Origin: Oricola sp.
GTDB lineage: Bacteria; Pseudomonadota; Alphaproteobacteria; Rhizobiales; Rhizobiaceae
DNA length: 64,000 nucleotides
Assembly (NCBI RefSeq): GCF_022763245.1
Contig: NZ_JALEGV010000043.1
Coordinates: 248,001-312,000 of the forward strand
Direction of reading: 5' to 3'
Shown: piece by piece, positions 53,020 through 61,333 of the stretch
How positions within the stretch are numbered: the first letter of the stretch is position 1
Layout: the number at the start of each line of letters is the position of its first letter
Notes under the pieces: generated by a model
What the model was told of the DNA's origin: nothing
Database searches by the model: none
What the model saw: the letters and a program-made list of their open reading frames with translations, nothing else
Translations under genes and position numbers: made by a program

Positions 53020-53814
53020 ATGTCCGTCGAGACCCCATTGCGCATGAAACCGCTTCGCGACAGGCGCCCCCTGTCGGTCCAGGTCTACGACCAGCTGGTC
53101 GAGGCGCTGCGCAAGCAGGGCAGGCCGGGTGATCTCATTCCGCCGGAAATCGAGCTCGCCAACGAGTTGGGTGTCAGCCGCACGGTTCTGCGCGAGGCGC
53201 TTCGGCTTCTGGAGGAAGATGGGTTCATCGAGCGTGGGGTCGATCCGCGCCGCCGCCAGCTTGCGCGCCCGTCTGCCCGTCCGCCGTCCTTCAACGCGCC
53301 ACTGGAGGACATGCTGCACGCAGCGGTTCCGTTCGACATCCAGATCGTGCGAAGCGACGAACTCAAGCCGACAAGCTGGAGCATGGCCCTGCTCGAACTC
53401 ACCGACGAGGCCACGCCGCTTCTGTATCGCGAGTGCCTGTTTTCGGTCGGCGGCGAACCGGCGGTCTCGGCGCTGGAAATCATCCCGCGCACCGAAGACG
53501 GCATGCCGCCGCAGCTCGCGAACGGCAATGGCGGCGGAGAGGCGCAGACCCTTCTCAACGCACTAGGACCGCAGTTCCGTTCGAAATGCACGGCCACGCT
53601 GTGGCGTCTGGCCGCGGCGTCATCGGGCGGCGGGTCGCGCAAGGGCTTCACGCGCACCCGTGCCGATCACCCGGTCACCAGCCTGACCACCGTTCTCAGC
53701 CGCCACGGAAAACCGGTCTATCTGGCGAAGCATCTCCTTCGCCTGGACATCGTCGCGCTCTCGGTGGGCGAACCGCCGAACGGCTTCGATCCGGCGTCAG
53801 CGGACTCGCCCTGA
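53020..53814 (+). CDS. GntR-family (HutC/UTRA type) regulator
   Basis: 264-aa repressor-type regulator. The N-terminal winged helix (about residues 15-80) contains PPEIELANELGVSRTVLREA and LEEDGFIERG; the C-terminal part (about 110-255) looks like a UTRA ligand domain, including LYRECLFSVGGEPAVSALEI and GKPVYLAKHLL. A start at 53020 is used; MKPLRDRRP at 53044 is an alternative. The two ATTGT-N3-ACAAT sites upstream of the aldo/keto reductase and the PfkB operon make it the probable controller of the uptake and catabolic genes, sensing an intermediate of that pathway. Confidence 0.88.
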   Translation: MSVETPLRMKPLRDRRPLSVQVYDQLVEALRKQGRPGDLIPPEIELANELGVSRTVLREALRLLEEDGFIERGVDPRRRQLARPSARPPSFNAPLEDMLHAAVPFDIQIVRSDELKPTSWSMALLELTDEATPLLYRECLFSVGGEPAVSALEIIPRTEDGMPPQLANGNGGGEAQTLLNALGPQFRSKCTATLWRLAAASSGGGSRKGFTRTRADHPVTSLTTVLSRHGKPVYLAKHLLRLDIVALSVGEPPNGFDPASADSP

Positions 53815-53843
53815 CCCTGTTTCCCGGTCGTCGGCCCGGGAGA

Positions 53844-55013
53844 CTACTCGGCCGATGTCTGGACCGCCTCGTCGGCCGGTGGCGGGGCCAGTTGCACGGT
53901 CGTGCAGGCGCGATCGTTCCCGGCGACCAGGTCGCCCGGCGCTTCGGCGTCGAGCAGGCTTTCAAGCAGCGCCGCATCGATTGCGCCGGTGACGGGGAGG
54001 CCATTGGCTTCCTGATAGGCGCTGATCGCCGCCCGCGTGCGGCGCCCGGCAATGCCGTCCGCGACGCCGGAATTGAAGCCGGCCTCGTTGAGCGCGCGCT
54101 GCACGGCGGCGACATCGCTCTTCACTGCACGGCTGACCGTCGCGCAACTGGTCAGCGTGTCACCGGTTGCGTCTTCGACCAGCCAATCGATCTCCAGTGA
54201 CCGCGTGTCGTCGGGCAGCAGCGAGAGGCGCGCAGACGTGCAGGAGAAACGGCCATCGGCCGACCCGCACGTCCAGTCCGCCGGATCTGTTTTCGTCAAT
54301 GTGGCGGTAGCGGGGTCTGCCTCGCCGGCGATCACGATCGAACCGTCATAGATCGCCGGGCCGTTATTCGTCACCGTCAGCGTGAAATGGCAGTCGATCC
54401 CGGCGACGCATTCGTCTTCGCTGGCGGCATTGGCGATCGAGAGGTCGATCGCGGGCAGCATGGCCGGATCGATCATGGCGATGGTCGACACATGCCGGTC
54501 ATTGAGCGGCGACTTGTCACGCACGGCATCGTCCGGCCAGATCATTTCCTTGGTGTGGCTGATGGTCGTCGCGTCCATGTCGGCCGGAACGTCAATGACG
54601 AGTTGAATATGGCTCGCATCGCCGGCCGCGATCGACAGCGCGCTGCCAAGGCACTCGTAGGAGCCTTCGCCGGTGGTCTCGCATCGCAGGCCGCGATCTT
54701 CGCCGTCCACCGATTCAACGGTCACCGCCGGATCGAACCGGCCCCGCAGGCCGGCCGCGCCGGCAAATGCGGCATCGCCGAGATTCTCGATTCGCACGTC
54801 CAGAAGGCAGCTTGCGCCCTGCACGCATTCCGTGTCGGCATTCGGAGCGAGATCGATCACGCCGGGCGTTTCGGCGGTGTCGGTCGTTGTCTCGTCGGCC
54901 GGCGCGTTCTGCGCGGCTGCCGGGGCAGCGACCATGGCCGTGAAGAGCGCGGAGGCGAGCAATCGCTTTATTCCCCGCAAGCGTTTCGTTTCGACGAGCC
55001 AGTCTCCGCGCAT
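53844..55013 (-). CDS. Exported DUF11-like protein with peptidoglycan-binding domain
   Basis: 389-aa secreted protein. A basic signal peptide is cleaved after APAAAQ (about residue 35). Two repeats of a cysteine-containing Ig-like/DUF11-type domain follow, each opening with an ID-L-x-P/A segment and a Cys-x(4-5)-Cys pair (TECVQGASCLLDV, DECVAGIDCHFTL). The C-terminal PG_binding_1 domain has VQRALNEAGFNSGVADGIAG and TRAAISAYQ. It is probably anchored to murein in the periplasm. Start ATG 55013 has GGAGG ahead. It diverges from the caspase array and shares the 338-bp control region with it. Confidence 0.82.
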   Translation of the reverse strand: MRGDWLVETKRLRGIKRLLASALFTAMVAAPAAAQNAPADETTTDTAETPGVIDLAPNADTECVQGASCLLDVRIENLGDAAFAGAAGLRGRFDPAVTVESVDGEDRGLRCETTGEGSYECLGSALSIAAGDASHIQLVIDVPADMDATTISHTKEMIWPDDAVRDKSPLNDRHVSTIAMIDPAMLPAIDLSIANAASEDECVAGIDCHFTLTVTNNGPAIYDGSIVIAGEADPATATLTKTDPADWTCGSADGRFSCTSARLSLLPDDTRSLEIDWLVEDATGDTLTSCATVSRAVKSDVAAVQRALNEAGFNSGVADGIAGRRTRAAISAYQEANGLPVTGAIDAALLESLLDAEAPGDLVAGNDRACTTVQLAPPPADEAVQTSAE

Positions 55014-55351
55014 GGTGCCTCCGGGATTGCGATGCAAATCGTTTCAAGCCCCTTGGACATTACTATGCCCGTCTTGACAATCGTCAATGAGGTCAAACGG
55101 TCGTGATGACCGAACGATCGGGCGAATTGCACCGTATTCCGGCGGTTCAGTCCGCAAGTGCAAGCAAACTCGTCGGTCCGCGAACCCGTGACTGTATTTC
55201 CGGGCGGTTGGGAAGGTCTCCCAATGTGGGGAAGGGGGCTTTGCATTGGGTTGCTTGTTCGAATTCTCTCCATGCGTTAGCGTTCGGAGCAATCCGGCAT
55301 GTCCTTTGGTCTGGCGTCGGATCAGCCGGGAAACATGGGGGGTCGAGGGGG
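55014..55351. other. Divergent control region of the caspase array, 338 bp
   Basis: Contains no convincing gene. It holds the FNR-like TTGAC-N4-GTCAA element (55074-55087) and a second inverted repeat CGGTC-N5-GACCG (55098-55112), both just upstream of the peptidoglycan-binding protein gene on the minus strand, and presumably the promoter of the caspase array. Confidence 0.6.
55074..55087. promoter_or_regulatory. FNR/FixK-like palindrome upstream of the protease array
   Basis: TTGAC-AATC-GTCAA, perfect 5-bp arms with 4-bp centre, matching TTGAY-N4-RTCAA. It lies 61 bp upstream of the peptidoglycan-binding protein gene and 265 bp upstream of the first caspase gene. The same box type sits at cydA and cydD in this window. 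Confidence 0.5.
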
Positions 55352-57307
55352 ATGTCCGTAACTTTGTCGCGCGCCAAGGCTGGAGCTTTCGTCCTCTTGG
55401 CGGCGATCGTTCTCGCGATGTCGTGCGCAGCGTCCGCGTTTGCGGAACGCCGCGTCGCGCTGGTGATCGGCAATGCGGATTACCGCCAGGAAGCGCGCCT
55501 TCAAAACCCGCTCAACGACGCCGACGATGTCGCGGCCGCCCTTTCGCGCCTCCAATTCGACGTCGACAAGCATCACGATCTCACCTTTGCGGGCATGCGC
55601 CGCGCCCTGCGTGAATTCAGCCGCAAGGCCGCCGGTGCCGACATGGCGGTCGTCTTCTTCGCCGGTCACGGCATGGAAGTCGGCGGCCGGAACTACCTGA
55701 TCCCGACGGATGCGCAACTGGCCACCGATCTGGACCTCAGCTACGAGGCCTTCGAGATCGAGAAGGTGATGGACGCGGTTGCCCGCGCGAACGGCGTCAA
55801 GCTCGTGATCCTCGACGCCTGCCGCAATAACCCGTTCGCCCAGGCGATGGAACTGACCTCGCCGAGCCGGTCGATCGGGAGGGGTTTCAAGCGGGTCGAA
55901 CCGGAAGGCGGCGGCATGCTCATCGCCTATTCCGCCGCGGCCGGAACAACGGCCGACGACGGCAACGGCCGCAACAGCCCGTATACGCAGGCCCTGCTCG
56001 AGCACATCGAAGAGCCCGGCGTGGAAATCCGCATCCTGTTCGGCAAGGTCCGCGACAGCGTGTTGCAACACACGGGGCGGCAGCAGCGGCCGGCCGAATA
56101 CGGGTCGCTGCCGGGCACCGCGATCTTCCTCAGTGCGACGCAGTCGCCCACGCCCACGCCGGTGCCCATCGTCCGGACGCCTGCTCCCAGCGTTTCGGTC
56201 GAGACGGTCGTCGCGGCCTGGAGCATGGTGGAGAAGAGCGACGACGTCGGATTGCTGCAGGCCTTTCGCAAACAGTTCGGCGAAAGGAACGCCTTCTATG
56301 ACGCCCTCGCCATGCGGCGGATCGATGCGCTTTCCAAGGATGAGGAGAAAAGCGCGGAAAAGGCCGAGGGCATGGCGGCCCGAGACACCTGCGATCGCCT
56401 GGTGGCTTCGCCCGTTGACAAGGGCGCCCGGGCTCCGGGTCGAAACTATGAGGAGTTCGAGCAAGACATCGGTGAGGCGCTGCTGGCGTGTTGGCGCGCC
56501 GCGAAGGCTTTTCCGAACGACCTCACCACGCGCTACCAGCTCGGTCGAACCTATCATGCCAAGAAGGACTATTCCGCCGCGCTGCAGGAATACCGTGTCG
56601 CTGCCGCGGGTGGATATGCCGCGGCTATGACGAATATCGGGGCGCTGTATGCGGCGGGGCTGGGCGTCGAGAAGGACGACGTGGAAGCGGTGAAATGGTA
56701 TCGGGTCGCCGCTGCCCTGGGCAACGCGCAGGCACAATTCAATTTCGGCGTCGCCTATGCGAACGGCCAGGGTTTGAGGCGCGACGACGCGCAGGCGGTG
56801 ATCTGGTACCGCAAGGCAGCCGAACAACGCCATCCCTACGCCCAATTTCATCTGGGCTGGATGTATGAGCAGGGCCACGGCGTCGAGAAGAGCGAGACAG
56901 AAGCCGTCAGATGGTACCGCTTGGCTGCCGAGCAGGGCGTTTCGGGCAGCCAGTCCAATCTCGGCACGATGTATCGGGAAGGGCGCGGGGTCGGGCGCAA
57001 TTACGCGGAGGCCGTTAAATGGTACCGCAAGGCGGCGGCCCAGGGCGACTCGGACGCTCAGGTCAACCTCGGTTACATGTACCGCAAGGGGCTGGGCGTG
57101 GAGCAGAGCAACGCGGAAGGCGCCAAGTGGTATCGCAAGTCGGCCGACCAGGGAAACATGTTCGGCCAGGCCAACCTGGCCTCGATGTATGAACAAGGCT
57201 TCGGTGTCGCCAAAGACATCGACAAGGCCGTCGAACTCTACAGGAAGGCCGCGGCGCAGGGCAACGAAGCCGCCAAGGAAAGCCTGGCCCGGCTTGGAAA
57301 GACCTGA
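55352..57307 (+). CDS. Exported caspase-family (C14) protein with Sel1 repeats, copy 1
   Basis: 651-aa secreted protein. Signal peptide to about residue 31 (ending SAFA). A caspase-like p20 domain spans about residues 33-270: ERRVALVIGNADY, catalytic His106 in FFAGHGMEVGG and catalytic Cys157 in ILDACRNNPF. A Pro/Thr linker follows, then a central domain (about 290-420) and at least six Sel1-like repeats (about 425-640) with the pattern LG-x-MY-x(3)-G-x-GV and A-x-KWYRKAA. Sel1 repeats bind proteins. ATG 55352 is chosen because the signal peptide starts there. First of four tandem C14 proteins, four bases before copy 2. Confidence 0.9.
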   Translation: MSVTLSRAKAGAFVLLAAIVLAMSCAASAFAERRVALVIGNADYRQEARLQNPLNDADDVAAALSRLQFDVDKHHDLTFAGMRRALREFSRKAAGADMAVVFFAGHGMEVGGRNYLIPTDAQLATDLDLSYEAFEIEKVMDAVARANGVKLVILDACRNNPFAQAMELTSPSRSIGRGFKRVEPEGGGMLIAYSAAAGTTADDGNGRNSPYTQALLEHIEEPGVEIRILFGKVRDSVLQHTGRQQRPAEYGSLPGTAIFLSATQSPTPTPVPIVRTPAPSVSVETVVAAWSMVEKSDDVGLLQAFRKQFGERNAFYDALAMRRIDALSKDEEKSAEKAEGMAARDTCDRLVASPVDKGARAPGRNYEEFEQDIGEALLACWRAAKAFPNDLTTRYQLGRTYHAKKDYSAALQEYRVAAAGGYAAAMTNIGALYAAGLGVEKDDVEAVKWYRVAAALGNAQAQFNFGVAYANGQGLRRDDAQAVIWYRKAAEQRHPYAQFHLGWMYEQGHGVEKSETEAVRWYRLAAEQGVSGSQSNLGTMYREGRGVGRNYAEAVKWYRKAAAQGDSDAQVNLGYMYRKGLGVEQSNAEGAKWYRKSADQGNMFGQANLASMYEQGFGVAKDIDKAVELYRKAAAQGNEAAKESLARLGKT

Positions 57308-57311
57308 CGCG

Positions 57312-58994
57312 ATGAGTGGCGCGCGCTTCCCGTCGACGATCCTGGCCAGCCTCGCGCTCCTGCTTGGCCTGTTCCTGGCGGCGGCCCAGGCGGACCGTCG
57401 CGTGGCGCTGGTGATCGGCAATGCGGACTACCGCAGCGAAGCCCGGCTCCGCAACCCGCGCAACGACGCCGACGACGTCGCCGCCGCTTTCGAAAGGCTC
57501 GGCTTTGCGGTCGAGAAACACCACGACCTGACCTTTGCCGGCATGCGCCGGGCGCTGCGTTCATTCGCCCGCGATTCGGCCGGTGCCGACATGGCCGTCG
57601 TGTTCTTCGCCGGTCATGGCATGGAGGTCGGCGGACGTAACTACCTGATCCCGACCGATGCCGAACTCGCCACGGATCGGGACCTCTCCTATGAAGCGTT
57701 CGAGATCGAGAAGGTCACGGAAGCGGTCGCTGATGCGAAAGGGTTGAAGCTCGTGATCCTGGATGCGTGTCGCAACAATCCATTCGCACAGTCCATGGAA
57801 CTTACTTCCTCAAGCCGCGCGATCGGGCGAGGGTTCAAGCGGGTCGAGCCGGCTGCGGGGGGCATGCTCATCGCCTATTCCGCTGCGGCCGGTACCACGG
57901 CGGATGACGGCAATGGTCGCAACAGCCCCTATACGCAAGCCCTGCTCGAACACATCGAGGAGCCAGGGGTGGATATCCGTATCCTGTTCGGCAAGGTTCG
58001 GGACAGCATCCTGCAACACTCCGGAGGGCAGCAGCGGCCAGCCGAGTATGGGTCGTTGCCGGGCAACGCGATCTTTCTGAGCGCCCCCCGAGTATCGGCG
58101 CCTTCAACTGAGACCGACACTTCGGCTCCAAATGCTTCTTCCGCGACCGTCGCCGTGGCTTGGGACATCGTCGAGAAGAGTGACGAAGTCGGATTGCTCG
58201 AGGCGTTTCGCAGTCAGTTCGGAGAAGCGAACCCCTTCTATGACACCTTGGCCATGCAGCGGATCGAGGCGATTGCCAAGAGGGCGTCGTGTGATCGTCT
58301 GGCAGCTGACAAGCATGACCGGAAAGCGAGAGGTGCGGGCAAGGATTTCGATGAGCTGCGAGATCATGCACGCGAGGCCATCGAGGCCTGCAGTCTGGCG
58401 TCGAAAGCCTTTCCCGACGATCTGACAACCCGGTATCAGCTTGGCCTTTCATATCGCGTGAATTTCGAAGACTCTGAAGCTCTGGAGGAACTCCGTATAG
58501 CCGCGGCCGGTGGATACGCTGCGGCACAGGTCGTTCTCGGTGAGTATTTCGAAATGGGGTTCGCCGTCAGTCGGGATCTCTCGGAGGCCGCGAAGCTCTA
58601 CCGAGAGGCCGCAGAGCAAGGCAATGTGGTCGGCCAGCTCAAACTCGGTCTCATCTATGCGAATGGTGCGGGCGTTGAGCACAATGATGCTGAAGCGTTG
58701 AAGTGGATCCGCAGAGCTGCCGTGCAGGGTTACTCGAATGGTCAGGTGGTTCTGGGGAGCCTCTATTCGGACGGCCGTAGTGGTGTGGTGCAAGATCATG
58801 CGGAGGCAGTGAAATGGTACCGAAAGGCGGCGGAACAAGGTGACAAGGACGGCCAGATCAGTCTCGGTCTCATGTACGAACAAGGCTTTGGCGTTCCGAA
58901 GGATATCGACAAGGCGGAAGCGCTCTACAGACTAGCGGCTTCCCAAGGCGATGCTGCCGCGAAAATGCTCTTGAGACGGCTTGGGAGACCCTGA
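57312..58994 (+). CDS. Exported caspase-family (C14) protein with Sel1 repeats, copy 2
   Basis: 560-aa secreted C14 protein with signal peptide (cleaved after AAAQA, about residue 27), catalytic His102 (FFAGHGMEVGG) and Cys153 (ILDACRNNPF), a Ser/Thr/Pro linker, a central segment with a cysteine-containing VAWDIVEKSDEVGLLEAF region, then four or five Sel1-like repeats. It starts four bases after the copy 1 stop and stops three bases before copy 3, so the genes are probably one transcript. Its N-terminal 325 bp are about 95% identical to copy 3 by my by-eye count, far closer than to copy 1. Confidence 0.9.
   Translation: MSGARFPSTILASLALLLGLFLAAAQADRRVALVIGNADYRSEARLRNPRNDADDVAAAFERLGFAVEKHHDLTFAGMRRALRSFARDSAGADMAVVFFAGHGMEVGGRNYLIPTDAELATDRDLSYEAFEIEKVTEAVADAKGLKLVILDACRNNPFAQSMELTSSSRAIGRGFKRVEPAAGGMLIAYSAAAGTTADDGNGRNSPYTQALLEHIEEPGVDIRILFGKVRDSILQHSGGQQRPAEYGSLPGNAIFLSAPRVSAPSTETDTSAPNASSATVAVAWDIVEKSDEVGLLEAFRSQFGEANPFYDTLAMQRIEAIAKRASCDRLAADKHDRKARGAGKDFDELRDHAREAIEACSLASKAFPDDLTTRYQLGLSYRVNFEDSEALEELRIAAAGGYAAAQVVLGEYFEMGFAVSRDLSEAAKLYREAAEQGNVVGQLKLGLIYANGAGVEHNDAEALKWIRRAAVQGYSNGQVVLGSLYSDGRSGVVQDHAEAVKWYRKAAEQGDKDGQISLGLMYEQGFGVPKDIDKAEALYRLAASQGDAAAKMLLRRLGRP
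57354..57678 (+). repeat. Near-identical segment shared by caspase copies 2 and 3 (first unit)
   Basis: Aligns to 59040-59364 at a constant 1686-bp offset with about 17 differences by eye, all but one synonymous (Ser/Ala in the D-[SA]-AG stretch). Encodes signal peptide to the catalytic-His region. A second near-identical block (57888-57950 with 59574-59636) lies further in, with more diverged sequence between, suggesting gene conversion. Confidence 0.85.
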
Positions 58995-58997
58995 GCC

Positions 58998-61286
58998 ATG
59001 AGTTTTACAGGGTTCCTCTTGAAACAGATCATTGGCCTTGCGCTCCTGCTTGGCCTGTTCCTGGCAGCGGCCCAGGCGGATCGTCGCGTCGCGCTGGTGA
59101 TCGGCAATGCGGACTACCGCAGCGAAGCCCGGCTCCGGAACCCGCGCAACGATGCCGACGATGTCGCCGCTGCTTTCGAAAGGCTCGGCTTCGCGGTCGA
59201 GAAACACCATGACCTGACCTTTGCCGGCATGCGCCGGGCGCTGCGTTCGTTCGCCCGCGACGCGGCCGGTGCCGACATGGCCGTCGTGTTCTTCGCCGGT
59301 CACGGCATGGAGGTCGGTGGGCGCAACTACCTGATCCCGACCGATGCCGAACTCGCCACCGATCTGGATCTGGACTACGAGGCGTTCGAGATCGAGACGG
59401 TGGTCAACGCCGTGTCCCGCGCCGACGGGCTCAAGCTGGTGATCCTGGACGCCTGCCGGGACAATCCGTTTGCCGTGCAGATGGAATTGACACGGCAGAG
59501 CCGGTCGATCGGGCGGGGGTTCAAGCGTGTCGAACCGAACGATGGCGGCACGCTGATCGCCTATTCGGCGGCGGCCGGTACCACGGCGGATGACGGCAAT
59601 GGTCGCAACAGCCCCTATACGCAAGCCCTGCTCGAGCATCTCGAAGAGCCCGGGCTGGAAATCCGGCTGCTCTTCGGCAAGGTGCGCGATACCGTCTTTG
59701 AACGCACGAGCCGGCAGGCGAAACGCCAGAGGCCGGCGGAATACGGCTCTCTGCCAGGCAGGGCGATCTATCTCATTCCGCCGGACTCCGGCGGTGGCAA
59801 TCCACCCCCGCATTCCGTCGAAACGGTCTGGGCGACGTTGGAAGGGACGGACGACATCCCGCTGCTCGAAGCGTTTCGCCAGCAATACGGCGCCGACAAT
59901 CCGTACTACGACACCCTTGCCATGCGACGGATCGAGGCGGTGTCCAGAGCGGGGAAAGAGGGGAGCGGCACGGTCGCCATTCATTCGGTGACCGTGGATG
60001 CGGGGATGACGGTCGCACAGGCGCTAAAGCGCATCAGGGAGAATGAGTTCCTCACAGGCGCGATGCCAGAAGACACGCCGAAGGAAGGCATGCTCGCAGC
60101 GGGCACCCGGAAATTTCCGGGCGCCGCCAGTCGATCAGCGCTGGTCGCCGCCATGCAGGCCGAGCAGCGAGAGATGGTCGAGGAGATCTGGGCCAAACGG
60201 CGCGGTGACCTGCCGCTGAAGGACATCAATGCATTCGTGACGCTCGCCTCCATCGTGGAGAAGGAGACGGCCATCGCGGGAGAACGGCCGCGCGTGGCAG
60301 GCGTCTTCGTCAACCGCTTGCGCAAGGGCATGAAGCTGCAGTCCGATTCGACGCTCATTTACGGTCTGTTCGGTGGCGAGGGAAGGCCGGCGGACTATGT
60401 TCTCAAGCGCTCCGATCTCGAGAAGATCACGCCCTACAACACCTACAAGGTCCAGGGCCTGCCTCCCGGCCCGATCGCCATCCCGAGCCGCGCTTCGCTG
60501 GAGGCTGTCGCCAATCCGTCGGCGAATGACGAGTTGTATTTCGTCTCGGACGGCGACGGTGGACATGTCTTTGCGAAGACATTGTCGGATCACAACACGA
60601 ATGTGCGCCGCTGGCGTGAGATCGAGAGGAATCGCGCTGAAGGTAAGGGGAACTCGGGAGCCTCAAGCGGCGGCGACAGGCTGGCAATGCTGGATAGTGC
60701 GGCTCAGAGCCCGGCCGCCGACGCCGGAGTGCCGATCCCGGTCATGCGCCAGAAGGCAATATTCTATCAGGAGCGTTCGGGTTCCGAAGCCGGCACGGCC
60801 GTGGCCGGAGCGACCGTCTGGAGCATCGTGCAGGAATCACCCGGTGGGAGCGCGCCTGCGGAGCCTGCGATCCGGGCCGAGACGACCATTCCCGAATACG
60901 GCCTGACGATGGAAATGACCATCCGGCGCAATGTCGATGAGAGCCTGCCTGCGAGCCATGTGATCGAGTTGTTCTTTCGCGTGCCGGACACGTTCAACGG
61001 CCTCGGAATCGCTGACGTTCAACGGATCACCTTCAAGGAGACCGAGCAGGAACCCGGAAATGCACTGGTCGGTGTTGCCGCGCCGATCGACACCAATGTC
61101 TTCCTGATCGCTTTGACCCGTGCGTCGGCAGCGACCACAGCCAATCTCGATCTGATGCGCGGCAGGCAGTGGATCGACATCCCGATGCAATATGTCAGCG
61201 GCCGGCGCGCACTGATCGTGCTGGAGAAGGGCGACACGGGCCAGCGGGTTTTTGATGAGGTGCTGGCGGCGTGGAAGGCGTCCTGA
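58998..61286 (+). CDS. Exported caspase-family protein fused to MltG-type lytic transglycosylase domain
   Basis: 762-aa secreted two-enzyme fusion. Signal peptide to about residue 27; caspase p20 domain with His102 (FFAGHGMEVGG) and Cys153 (ILDACRDNPF). At about residues 335-555 comes a YceG/MltG domain: the weak LysM-like lead-in VTVDAGMTVAQALKRIREN, the catalytic motif LASIVEKET with Glu421/Glu423, VAGVFVNRLRKGMKLQSDST, YNTYKVQGLPPGPIAIPS, and DGDGGHVFAKTLSDHN. MltG cuts glycan strands during peptidoglycan synthesis. The last 200 residues form a beta-rich region I do not recognise, perhaps a binding module. MltG normally has its own N-terminal TM anchor; here the signal peptide and caspase domain replace it. 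Confidence 0.9.
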   Translation: MSFTGFLLKQIIGLALLLGLFLAAAQADRRVALVIGNADYRSEARLRNPRNDADDVAAAFERLGFAVEKHHDLTFAGMRRALRSFARDAAGADMAVVFFAGHGMEVGGRNYLIPTDAELATDLDLDYEAFEIETVVNAVSRADGLKLVILDACRDNPFAVQMELTRQSRSIGRGFKRVEPNDGGTLIAYSAAAGTTADDGNGRNSPYTQALLEHLEEPGLEIRLLFGKVRDTVFERTSRQAKRQRPAEYGSLPGRAIYLIPPDSGGGNPPPHSVETVWATLEGTDDIPLLEAFRQQYGADNPYYDTLAMRRIEAVSRAGKEGSGTVAIHSVTVDAGMTVAQALKRIRENEFLTGAMPEDTPKEGMLAAGTRKFPGAASRSALVAAMQAEQREMVEEIWAKRRGDLPLKDINAFVTLASIVEKETAIAGERPRVAGVFVNRLRKGMKLQSDSTLIYGLFGGEGRPADYVLKRSDLEKITPYNTYKVQGLPPGPIAIPSRASLEAVANPSANDELYFVSDGDGGHVFAKTLSDHNTNVRRWREIERNRAEGKGNSGASSGGDRLAMLDSAAQSPAADAGVPIPVMRQKAIFYQERSGSEAGTAVAGATVWSIVQESPGGSAPAEPAIRAETTIPEYGLTMEMTIRRNVDESLPASHVIELFFRVPDTFNGLGIADVQRITFKETEQEPGNALVGVAAPIDTNVFLIALTRASAATTANLDLMRGRQWIDIPMQYVSGRRALIVLEKGDTGQRVFDEVLAAWKAS
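59040..59364 (+). repeat. Near-identical segment shared by caspase copies 2 and 3 (second unit)
   Basis: Partner of the segment at 57354-57678, in the same orientation, 1686 bp away. Confidence 0.85.
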
Positions 61287-61333
61287 CGCCGCGACCGGCG
61301 CACGCGAAGTTCAAGAGAAGGAGGTGTATCGAG

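Noticed and set aside
53820-53843. Terminator between gntR and the peptidoglycan-binding gene
   Set aside because: Only a 6-bp TCCCGG/CCGGGA stem without a T-run; too weak to call.
56530-57300. CRISPR-like or tandem DNA repeats
   Set aside because: The periodicity is that of Sel1 protein repeats (about 36 codons), with diverged DNA and no identical repeat-spacer pattern.
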